The notes under the pieces are model-generated. The model saw only the letters and a list, made by a program, of their open reading frames with translations, was not told the origin of the DNA and ran no database searches. 64,000 nt of DNA from Anaeramoeba flamelloides (Eukaryota > Metamonada > Anaeramoebidae): the NCBI GenBank assembly GCA_027625915.1, contig JANTQA010000010.1:434001-498000 (forward strand), read 5' to 3'. The number at the start of each line of letters is the position of its first letter. Positions within the stretch are counted from its first letter, which is position 1. The position numbers and the translations under genes were made by a program. This document shows positions 21,416 through 32,433 of the stretch, piece after piece.

Positions 21416-22260
21416 TTAACTAAAAATACGTTTTCTATTTTCCAATACATTATATTCATCAACTTTTTTTGAAAATTTTAAAATTTTGGATATATAGTTC
21501 CAAAACCCAAAAGTTCTAATTTTTTTATATGGTTTATATCTTCTTTTGCCAATTGAAATTCTGACTTGATCGAGTCTTGCTTCAGTTTCATAAATTATTA
21601 TCGGAGAAAGTGGATTGATTTTTAAAAATTTCGTTACATTTTTATTTATCCAAACATCTATCAAGTTAAAATATTTTTTGGGTTAAATTAAGAATTACAA
21701 GTTCATAAAATAATTGGATGATACATATTGATTTAAACATTTGTAATTTTACCCCATTAGTTAGTTTTTTGGTTTAAAAATTTTTTATTATTTTTTTAAA
21801 ATTTATCTTTTACTTTTTTAAAAGTTCTTTTTATAAATGTTTTTCTTTATCAAGTCAAATTCGTAAATATTTAATTACCGGTATTTTTTTTTGACTATAT
21901 CTTTTTTATCAGTATTTGTATTCATTTCAAATTATTGAATTATTTTAACGTTTATTATTAATTTTTTATCAATTTCTGATACCTACCCTCCTATTATCAA
22001 AATCAAATCATTGACAAACATTTGAACATGTTTGAACAAGATGTTTAATTTTTTCTATTAAAAAATGACTAATAAATTCAAACAATAAAGGCGATAGAGG
22101 ATCTGCTTTGTAAAAATGAGTATTTTCAAAATATACATAAAACTTCAATTAAACCACCAGTTAGTTTTCCGAAATTTAAAAGATTAGTGAGTAATTTCAA
22201 AAAAAAACAAGATCTATTATCTTTTGATTTTTTCGATCTTGACATCAAAATAAATTAAGA
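21416..22260 (-). mobile_element. Decayed LINE-type reverse transcriptase fragment
   Basis: On the minus strand three reverse-transcriptase motifs occur in order. IYFDVKIEK near 22250-22225 is motif A-like (F/YxDxKxA). ENTHFYKADPLSPLLFEFIS near 22125-22070 is motif B, usually GxxQGDPLSPLLF. FVNDLILIIG near 22030-21995 is motif C, usually FADDLxL. Motifs B and C are in different frames and stops lie between the blocks, so the copy is dead. An 82-codon frame downstream (21416-21664) may be part of the same element's C-terminal region but has no recognisable motif. The PLSPLLF spelling fits non-LTR elements. Confidence 0.6.
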
Positions 22261-22451
22261 AATTATTCGATAAATCTGTTGAACTATTACAAATTATGTA
22301 AAAAAACTAAAAATATTAAGACATTAATTTTTGCACATGTGTACTATTGATTTGTCGAAAAAAATAAAAAATTTTTTTGCAAGAATAAAAAATAAAAAGT
22401 AATTTTTTCAATTTTTGATAATTCATCAACTACTTTTATGATTATTATTAT

Positions 22452-25400
22452 TTAATCCTCATTATCATTTTCTTTTTTCCTTTTCTCACCTTTCCCCTTT
22501 TTCTTTTTCTTTTTCTTTTTTTTTATTTTTGGCTTACTTTTCTGAACATTTTCCTTATCATTTTTTGTTAATTCCAATTCATAATCTGAATTTTCCTCTT
22601 CTTGATCCTCATCCTCATTTTTCTTTTCAGAATTATCTTCATCTACAATTTCATCTTTATTACCATCTTCATTTTTATTGTCTTTTTTGTTTGTATTATC
22701 AACAGTAGATTGAGTACTTTCGTTATTGTTTTGATCTTGTTGTGATTGTATTGATTCATGATAATTGAACTTTTGGATAATGTGAGCTTCTTTGTTCTCA
22801 ACATCAATTGATATTTTATTTACAATCCCGCTTAAAAAAACGATAATTAAATCCCCATTTTTATTAAAATCTAAAACAGATTTATCCTTTTTAAATTCCA
22901 TTTTTAGAAAGCAACGAATTGGCTTTTCGGTATTTGCCAAATCGTTGTTATTGGGGTTACCTTTTATTTTAAATAATTGAAGAATCCCATTTCGGTAGAT
23001 GACAGCCAAAATTTTATTATCATAACTGAATGCAATTGAATTTATTTTTATTTTTTTTTTTCTTCCAGTTTTGAATTCTTGAAATAAACCTTTTCGTTTA
23101 ATAGAAAATACTCTTGTCTTACAACCATCCAAGGAAACAACTGCAATCCATTTACCCTGTTTATTGAATTTTAAACCCTGGTATTTTGAACTATCGTATC
23201 TAATAAAATAGAATTGAGACAAATATACATATTTAAAAAAAATAAATAAATAAAATAAAATATTGGTAATTGGGTTTTAAAAACGCTATCAAATTCACTA
23301 AAATTTAGAATAATTGGTTGTTAATTAAATTGGAAAAATATAATGGTTGATTGAACAATCACTAATCAAATTAAGGGTATTCCTTATTTTGATATTGTCC
23401 TTTTGTATTTTTTGTATGCTCTTGAGCAACATTAATTCTTTTTTTTTTTTATATAATTGAAGAAATCTTTCACAAAAAAGATCCTTTAAATCCCGAAATT
23501 TATTTATTATTCAAAAATATCTGTGATCAAAAAAATTTAAGCAATTTTGTCTTCATTTTTAGAGATTTACTTCAAAAAGACTCCAACTTTACTAAATTTC
23601 AAATATATACAATAGACTTTTAAAATAAAGTATATACTTTTTTTAAAATGTGGAATGAAAGTTTTAAAACTATTTAATTTGGAAAACGAGGGTAAAATTG
23701 CTTAAATTTTATTGATCACAGATATTTTTGAATAATAAATAAATTTCGGGATTTAAAGGATCTTTTTTGTGAAAGATTTCTTCAATTATATAAAAAAAAA
23801 AAAGTTAATGTTCTTCAAGAGTATAGAAAATATACAAAAGTGTAATATCAAAACCAGGAATATTCTTCAAATGAATTAAATTGATTCTGTACTGAAAGTA
23901 AATGATTTAAGCTATTTCCAAAAAAGTAGGGTCAAATTTATTTTAAAATATATTTATTAAACTCAATCTTCAAAAAAGTATTTAAAGGTCGAGTCATTAC
24001 GGTGAAATTTTTTATTCTGAAATGGAAAAAAACTTTTAGTAATTTTTATGAGGACCTAACACCAATCAAAAACCAACCAACCTATGGTGTATGATCGATC
24101 TCCAAAAATCAAGAACCAAAGATTAGGACATTTTTAGAAAAAAGCGCCAAAGATCGACACTCAATTTCCAATTAGAATGGTTAGAATATACAATTTCGAA
24201 AACAACTATGTCAGTTTTGAAGTGTCGCTCTTTGGCGCTTTTTGAGATCTCGGTGACTTTTTTTTCTTTTTTTTCGTTTTTCAAATGAGATATTTTTATC
24301 TCAAGAATGTTACAAAATCCTTACTTGGTCAAATTTAGAGAGTTACAAAATAACCACAAATCAGATTAAATCGAATTAAATTGAATGCAAACTTCAAGAA
24401 AGCAATTTGTTTTAAATTAAAGAAATTTGACTATTTGGAAATAGAAAATGAGAAAAGATGAATTTTTTTTTTAAATTTTGATTTTTGGAAATCGAGATCT
24501 CTTTTCAACTGATTTTTCTTTGTTGAATTTTTTGTCAAAGATGATCCAATGGAATTTTTTTTTTTGTTATTTGAATTTTGTCAACCAAAAGAAGGACTAT
24601 TTCACAATACCCTTTTTGGTCCCGGGTCACCCCCTGGGTATGGAGTAAATTCACGGTAAATGACTAGATCCTTGAATATCTAAAATCATTAGCAACCATT
24701 TATTAAATTCTTGATAATAATTTAATTTGTTTCTTAGTATTGTATTACATAAATAAAAGATATTAAATTTTCTGATCTCGATTTTATCTGATATTTTTTA
24801 GGGGTGAAAATTGGTATTTATTATTTTCTTTTTGATCGAAAAAATCCTTTTTCATAACTCGTTTAATCTCAACAATTTTTCAAATAGAATTGAAAACATT
24901 TAACTGTATTTTGGTGTTTAAAAAATCATTTGTACACTTTCCATATTTCCAGATTTTTATTGAAATTGTCTGCAAATTGTTTTATTCAAAAACAGTGCTA
25001 TTGTTTTTTTTCATTTTTTGAAAATATTTCATGCAATATATTTTGAAATAAATACCTTATTTTTTGATTCAATCAGTCTTAATATTTCACTTAATTTGGT
25101 ATTGTCAATTAACGGATACCTCCACTAACAAATAGGATTTTTTATCAAATTTAAAAAAAAATTCCGCCACTTTTTTGGAAATACCTTACTTGAAATTGAA
25201 GAAATTAAAGGATGTCGAAATATAAAACAAAAAAAAAGGCTGATTTTTTGTTTTTGACAATTTTTTGAATTTCAAGTCTTAAAATCGTTTGTATCTTTTT
25301 TGTTATTGTATTTTTTGTCGTTTGGAGATTATATGGACTTTTTTTTTTTTGTTATTTGGATTTTATTCTATGGCACAAGTGTAAAAAATGATGTATTATT

Positions 25401-27596
25401 TTTTCAAAGTTTTTTTCATTAATTTGTGTTTTTTTTTAAAAGTTATCCTTAGGAAAAATACTCAAAAACTCTCTAATCAAAATTACGAAATTTATTGTTC
25501 TTGCCTAGAATTTTTCATCAAAGCTCTTATGGTTGAAAACTTAAGGTAATAAAGAAAAAAATAAAAAATTGAAAATAAAAAATTCCGAAATAGTTAAAAA
25601 ATATACAAATTCGAGTACATAGTGACCCACTCTTCGGAGTAGTGGAATACCAATTTATTAATCACAGTTTGTGGAATCTTTATTTATTACTGATAATCTT
25701 TCTATCGGGTTTTTACTCCTCCTTTTTCGGGAGAAGTGTAGTCGAGTGCCATCGAGTGCCTAGATTTTCTTGAGGTTTTCTATTTTATTTGTAAAGTGTT
25801 CTAGGTTTTTTTGAGGTTTTCTGTTTTATTTAGAAAATCTATTGATTTTTGTTAGGTTTTTTTTACTTTTTCAAATTAACAGAAAATTTTAATAAATTTT
25901 CGGTTTATTTCAAAAACCTCAAAAAAACCTAGAACACTTAACAGATAAAACAGAAAACTTCAATAAAATATAGACACTTTACGGCACTTTAAGGCACTTT
26001 TCGTTAGGTTTTCCAAAATTTAAAAGAATAGAGTAAAATCAAAGGTTTTAATCAATTCTTTTGAAATCTGGGAAGCCTAGGACACGGAATAATTATCACA
26101 AGAATTTTTTTTCTCTATTTTAGTTTTATTAGATGAGTAAAGCATTTTCAAAACTATTAGTTATTATCTATCAAAGTAAATATCTCCAAGTTGAATTTTA
26201 CTAGAATTTATTGTAACGTTTATTTGGGATTTCTTACCCCAAAATATACCTTTTTTTCTAGAATAGAGACTTTTCTAATAGATTTTAGTACTAACAACAA
26301 TATTGTTTGTTGCAAAATAAATGGAACAAAATATTCATCCAGCTTTCCAAAAAAAGATTTTTAAAATCCTGTACAATTTCAAATTTTTAATTCCTAAAAC
26401 AATATTAAATTATTAATTTCCACTTTTTTAGAATTGGGGTACTTTAATGATTTATTTTCAATTCATGTGTTGGCGTGTTTTTTTTGGAAAGCTGAATGAA
26501 CATTTTGATCGTTTTAGTCTAAAATTTACAGTAAATACAATAACCACGTGAATTTGGAGTTCTTGTAATTTTGATTATATTGCGAATAGGCTTTATTATT
26601 CAAGGTGAAAGGTTAGTGAAAGTAGTATTATTGTCTAACTTTTTATTTTTCAATTTTATTTTTTCATACTAGTGTTGTGTTGTTAAAGACAATTTTGGAG
26701 AAATTTAGTTCTGCAGTCGTTTTTTTTCTATAATTTATAAGACAGTTTCACATTGTACTTATTTCAGTACTGTTACATTTTGGGAAATGAAATAAAATCA
26801 ACAAAAGATTTAATTTTCTCTTCACGATCTGCGATATTTTATGGTAAGACGATACAATTTTTTAGGTTTTTTTTTTTATTGTGAAAAAATAACAAATATT
26901 TTAGATATGGTATTGAAGAAGTCCTTGGTTTGGGACTTTCAATGAGTACTAAGGCAAATTTGGAAAAATGAACAAAAAAAAATCCAAAATAACAAAAGCA
27001 TAAAAAAGAAAGGAAGAAAAAAACTATTTAAATAAAAAAATTAGGTTTTCATACTCTAGCCCACGAGAATTCGAGTCCTTGGTAAAATTATGAATCAGAA
27101 TATCGTTTCGAAAAAGCGACGGGAGTGCAAGACAATAATCGTGCTTTTTATTACAAGTCACATCAATTGCACCCGCACGAAACAATTTGTTTGAAATATT
27201 GTCGCACCACCTTTTGGTGATCTGCTTTGTTTCTAAATCGATCACATACAATTCGTTCAGAGTGACAACAAACAAATGACTCAATGTCATTTTGATATCA
27301 CGGATGGGGAATTTTAATTCAATTTCCATCACGGTTTTCAAATGGAGATCATCCCACAAAAAGAGTTTGGATAAAGGGTATTTCGAATTGTTGCCGTCCG
27401 CAATAAGAACAAAGAGGTTGCTTGACTCTAAGCAATAAACTTTTGAAATGCCAGTCGACAAAAAGAGTCTTGAAAAGACTCTTGTGAATTTTTTGGCGGT
27501 CGAAAAAAGATGGAAACCAGACTCATCGCTAATCACAAAAAATTCGCCATCGTTAGTAATGCATGCAAAGTCTCTGTTGATCGTGTTTGTTTCCAT
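22452..27596 (-). CDS. WIPI: WIPI/PROPPIN autophagy protein, two exons with a 3.86 kb intron
   Basis: Exon 1 27596-27055, exon 2 23199-22452; 429 residues. The start is the first in-frame ATG (METNTINRDFACI). The donor is GA|GTATGA at 27054, the acceptor TATTTTATTAG|ATACG at 23200; phases match, and the joined region has almost exactly the residue count of human WIPI proteins. Seven-blade WD propeller signatures: NRDFACI (blade 1), KLFLWDD at 77-83 (KVMIWDD in family members), FPIRDIK, ELYVIDLETKQ, and SLDGCKTRVFSIKRKGLFQEF (TLIRVFDTxTGKLLxEFRRG in the family). The lipid-binding FRRG reads FKTG at 223-226. PROPPINs bind PI3P and PI(3,5)P2 on autophagosome precursors and endosomes. An acidic then lysine-rich tail (about 325-429) is added. 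With FRRG degraded, lipid binding may be weak or specialised (inference). Each exon alone lacks a complete propeller. Confidence 0.85.
23374..23866. mobile_element. Palindromic element inside the WIPI intron
   Basis: About 490 bp. The left arm GGGTATTCCTTATTTTGATA .. AATTGAAGAAATCTTTCAC is mirrored on the right as GTGAAAGATTTCTTCAATT .. ATATCAAAACCAGGAATATT. Arms exceed 130 bp. No coding frame. Its target duplication is not clear. Confidence 0.7.
23908..25188. mobile_element. TA-flanked element, family 4 (AGCTATTTCC ends), copy 1
   Basis: Left TA-AGCTATTTCCAAAAAAGT, right ACTTTTTTGGAAATACCT-TA. The second copy is at 62199-62984, and the two share extended text (CTCGATTTTATC-GATATTTTTT, ATTATTTTCTTTTTGATCGA). 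This copy is longer because another element (23993-24664) sits inside it. Confidence 0.78.
23993..24664. mobile_element. Element nested within family 4 copy 1
   Basis: Absent from the sister copy at 62199-62984. Ends are inverted: GTCATTACGGTGAA at the left, TTCACGGTAAATGAC at the right. The interior carries a second inverted pair, AAAAGCGCCAAAGATCGACACT and AGTGTCGCTCTTTGGCGCTTTT, and a GC-rich patch near 24620-24640 (CCCGGGTCACCCCCTGGG). Confidence 0.62.
25440..25745. repeat. Dispersed repeat (pair with 15262-15580)
   Basis: See the partner copy. It lies in the WIPI intron next to a TAGGTTTT block. Confidence 0.75.
25738..26075. repeat. TAGGTTTT/AAAACCTA inverted repeat block, locus 4
   Basis: Shares TTCTAGGTTTTTTTGAGG, TTGTTAGGTTTTTTTTACTTT and CACTTTACGGCACTTTAAGG with the other loci, most closely with 4245-4745. 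Confidence 0.65.
26290..26560. repeat. Inverted repeat in the WIPI intron
   Basis: AACAAAATATTCATCCAGCT TTCC at 26327-26350 is mirrored by GGAAAGCTGAATGAACATTTT at 26486-26506. Probably another small MITE; its ends are uncertain. The rest of the intron to 27054 shows no exon. Confidence 0.5.
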
Positions 27597-27674
27597 TGTA
27601 TGAAAAGTTTTTCGGCGAGTAGTAAAAGTTGAAAAAAGTTTTGAAAATGATTGTTGGCTTGTATGTTTTGGCAA

Positions 27675-30600
27675 TCATCAAAACTTGAAACACAAATTCT
27701 GTGTTATTGTTGCAAATCATGTTCCAAGGTTATTGCGTGAATTGGTAAGTTAAAAGAAGCTTGAATATTTTAAAATAGAAAGGGATTAACACAACAAATT
27801 TTTCGTGATAGAAATTTAGAATTTGAATTACTATCGAAACAATAACCTGTGTAAACTTGGTAAATCCGAGAGGCTAATTAGTAGTCGTATTCCTATTTTT
27901 CTCCAAGGCCAACAGAAGAAAAGATCATAGAACAGGACAATATTCAATAAATAAATCCGATATTAGTTTCTTCAAGTTCAATTATTTGAAAAAGAAATTT
28001 GAAAAATGATGGATCCAATGGAAAATTTTTCTCAAATACTATATTTTTATAATTATGGGATTAGTGTCTACCAAGGAGAAGGCTAAGATCAGAGTATGTT
28101 GTTTTTGGGTGTAAATCAGATTAGTAATACATTGTTCAAATGTCTCTAAAAAATTCGATTAGTCAAGTAGTAATATTTTGTTGATCCTCATCAATGAAAA
28201 ATGATCTAATGTATTAGTAAAAAAACTCCAACAATTTCAGAAAAAATTTGAATTTGGACACAAGTTTAAAGGTTGAATTATCAATCTTGAAACTCTAAAG
28301 TTCCAAAATATCTTTCTTCAATTTATGGCGAAAGGTAGATTAGTTATTAAAAAATTCGATTTTTTCAAAATATTTAATAATTAACCAATAGATTCTTTTG
28401 AACAATTACTTTTGCAAATATTGAAAATATATTGACGAAACAATTGGGTTAATAAAAAGCAAACAAAAATAATCAGTTTCTGTTTTTTTTTGTGTTGATG
28501 ATTATTGAGTTAATCTTTGAAATTAAAACATGATAAAAAAAAAATTACTTTTGGAAGTTCTAATAATGAATTATTGACAACTGGAATATTATTATTTGGG
28601 GTTCTATTTTTAGATTCTGGAAATAAGAATTAAAAAAAAATTTTCAAAATGGAATTTTTTAATATTGATTAGTGGTAAAAAATGTTAGAATTTATTGTTC
28701 AATTAGATATATAATAGATTTTTTAGAGCAATTTGGGCCAGTGTACACTAATATAATTTACATCCAATTACAAAAAAACTTTGAGAGTATAAAAATCCAT
28801 GGTTATAATAAACAGTTTAAAGACAATTTTTCCCAGATATTTTCACAATAGATAAAAAAAAAAAAATTCATAAAAGTACCAACAATTTTCAACGAATTCT
28901 ATTCAAGAGATAAACTATTTTCCAAATAATAAGGGATTTACATTCACAATAATCTGAATAAAGTTATATGAATGGGTTTTGAAATAAATGTTGTATTAGT
29001 AACAAAAATAAGTTAAAAACAATTGGTTTTAAGTAAAAAAAGTGTTTAACTTACTGAACAATGATATTTTTGACCACTTTAATTTTTTTTTCGGAAAAAT
29101 AAAGTATTTTTTATTTTACTTTTTTGCTCGTTTGTTAAAACAAACAAATTATAAAGTAGTAATTAAGAATGGAATTGAATTATAAAAAAATTAATAAATT
29201 TCACTTATATACCCATATAAAAAATACAAAAAACTAACCTATTTAAAAAAATAATTGAATAAATATCTTCTTAGAAGGATTTTTAATACTTGAAAAGTGT
29301 GGTTTTACAAAATATCCTAAAAAAAAAATCTAAAAAAAAAAAAAAAAAAAAAAATTAATCTATGTATTATAAATATAATAAACTTTGAAAAACATATAAA
29401 TCTATCATTTGTATTTTATCTAAAATTCATTTAGAATATAAACTTTGTTTCAGTAAAAGGTACCAACATTTTTTTTCAAATATCAAATATTTTTTATAAT
29501 TGAACTTCGAAGATTAAATAAGAAATAAGTAGAATAATATTCATCAAAAATAGTTGATATCTATCTTAAATAAAACTAATAAATCCATTTATTTTCCAAA
29601 AAAATGAAAACCCCGAATTCTTAGGGACTATTGAGAAAAAAAAACAATGTTCATTTTAATCCCCTATTGAATATCTAAATAAAATTCAAATAGAAATCAA
29701 AATGATTTCTCAACAATCATTTCCATGGTTTAATTAAAATTTGAATAACAAGTTTTTACCAAGTAACTTGACACCTTACAATATAAAAAATTTTGAAAAT
29801 TAATTATGGAGAAATGAAAAAATCAAAAGTAAAAAGTAAAATGTCAAAAAAGTATTTCAATTTTGAAAATTTTAATATAAATATTTTTTGTTCCAATATC
29901 TATTTAAACTATTTAAATGTAGGTAATTCAATCATCACAACTGTCATTTTTACTAAAAAATTATTTAATTGAAATGCTATTTTTAATTGGTGTAAAGATA
30001 TAAAGTTTTGTATTTAAAAAATTAAAATAAAATCTAAATCTAAATGTTAACGAGTTATAATTTTAGAAATGAACATTACAGATTTTTTTTTTTACTAAAT
30101 TTTCACTGAAAAATAGTTGACAAGTTGATTTTTTGTTATATAATTTAATCCATTTTAAAAGACATTACATAACCTCAATTGTCTAAATAATTATTTTTCT
30201 TTTCGAAGATCTTCCTTTTTTCCATTTTATCTTTCACAAAAAAAAACAAAAAGAAAAAAATAATAAAAAAAATTTTTTTTAACACATCAAAAATCAATTT
30301 TTAACAAAAAAATATTATTTTATCGATTCTTATGGAAATAATAAATATAAAAAATTCAGTTAGATTGAAATGTTAACAAGTATTTATTAAATAAAATATA
30401 CCCAAAACAAAAATTAAAAAAATATCAAAAAAATAGATTCAAGAATTAATTAAAAATTTTCAAGAGAGCAAAACAAAAATAATATATTGGTTATTTATTT
30501 GAATATAATTAATAAATATTTATTGATCAAAGAATAGATACATTCAACTTATTTTATTTGAATTGGTCTCTCTAAAAGATTTCAACTTTAGAATAATATC

Positions 30601-31280
30601 AATCAAGAAAAATTTTTGATTGAATGTTACAAGTTACGTAATTCAAAAAAATGAAATACAAAAAAAAATTAAAAAAGATAAAAAAATTGATTTTCAGATT
30701 TTTTTAAAATGAAAATTATTTCTAATTGGAATGATATTATATTATTCTGATTTGATGAACCGCTTATTCTGTTTTAGATATTTTGAATTTTAGCTCACTT
30801 TGTGTTTTTTTTTTTTTTTCATTTTTGATTTTAACGAGTTTTTTGGGAAGTTAATCATTCTTGATTGATATTTAAAAATAAAATACAAATTGAAAAAAAA
30901 ATCACGTTTTCTCAGTTCTATATTTTATTTATTATCTTACCGTATTAATATCAATATTCACATTAACACATTTCTAGATACTTAAAATACAATTTAATAA
31001 AACCAATAATAAAAACGAAAATAAGGTTCAAAAAGTTGCTGATTTAACTCTAATTTACTCTGGTTCTATTCATAAATAGTGTAGGTTAATTTTATTTGAT
31101 TTTCAACATTTAAATATCCCAAGACACTCAAAAAATAATCTTTCAGTTATATTCTTCTAAATAAAATATTTTAAAATAATACAATTGTGCCGACTTCCTT
31201 AAATTAGACAAAATTGTATTAATATTTTTATCAACATAATACTAATTTTATTATGTTGGCTCTTATCTAAAATGAGATGT

Positions 31281-31311
<31 letters not shown>

Positions 31312-32433
31312 CAATTTATAAAATGTAAAAACACAGAAAAAACATAAAAAATACTCGATAATAAAAAATATTCAAATATTTTCAATAAGCTTAAAATCAT
31401 TAAAAATAAATCTTTAATATTTTTTTTTTTTGTTATTATTGGTTAATATTACTAATTATTGGTATTTCAGGTTAATTTTTAATTTTATTTTCAAGAACAA
31501 AAAAAATCAAATTATTTTTAGAATAAATATAATAAATCAAATATTCTTAACAATTTCCTTTTTTTTATAAAATAATAATAATTAAAGAGTAAATTAAGTT
31601 ATCAAAATACACTTTTTAAATTCAAAAATAAAAAATAATTTTGAACAGCGGCTATCTAATCTATCAAAAAACTTCTGGGAAATTTTAATTCAAGAAATCA
31701 GAAGTATTAATTTTTTTTTGAGTTTTTTTGGAAAATTTAATACAGTTTCATTCGAAAAATATTCATTTTAGAAAAATTTTTGATCATGTAGAGAAGATTG
31801 TTGTATATATTCTCTTTGTACAATTTATTAAAATCAGATGGTTTTAAGTAGCAATTTACTTTTAAAAAACAACAATTGCCAATAGTATTAGAGAGATTAA
31901 TTTTTTTTACAAGATTTTCGAACAGTTTAATAGGTGTTTAACTTTCATGATAAAATTAAAACGAAAAAATGGGTATGTGTACTATTTAAACAACAATCTT
32001 TATGATTTAGGATATGTTTGAAAAAAAATTCGAATATTCCAATTTTTGGAGTAATATGGGTGTTTTTTTTAGGGATTCTTCCGATAATTTACCTTCTAAA
32101 ATTAATAACTAATTCAAAAAATCTTTCAAAAAATATATAAATATTAATTAATTATGTTAAGAAACAAGATCAAAAATAAAAATATGAATAAATTTCTCAT
32201 AAATTTTACATTAATTAACCTGCCGCATTTGGAGAACAAATTAAAATTTTAACAATGTCGTTATTATTTTTTTCTTTTTTAAACTTTTAATTTTGATCTA
32301 ACCCTGATTTTTTTCAAAAAATGTAAATGAAAAAAATAGTAAAATTAAGTTTCTAAAAAATAAAATTAAAAAATATAAAAAAAAAAAAAATAAAGGTAAA
32401 AGTGATGGTTTTCATTTAGAATTAAATTAATAT
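27675..32433. other. 4.8 kb gap with no supported gene
   Basis: Extremely A/T-rich, with long A and T runs and a (TA)n run at 31280-31308. The only coding-like patch is about 28054-28103 on the + strand: ATG GGA TTA GTG TCT ACC .. AAG ATC AGA then GTATGT, a 13-codon exon-like piece (MGLVSTKEKAKIR). I could not find a following exon. A patch of more balanced composition at about 27840-27940 has no supported meaning. Confidence 0.5.

Noticed and set aside
23200-23222. Start of the second WIPI half at 23222 as an independent gene
   Set aside because: The apparent first codon is TTG, and a 3' splice site at 23200 joins it in phase to the exon ending at 27055.
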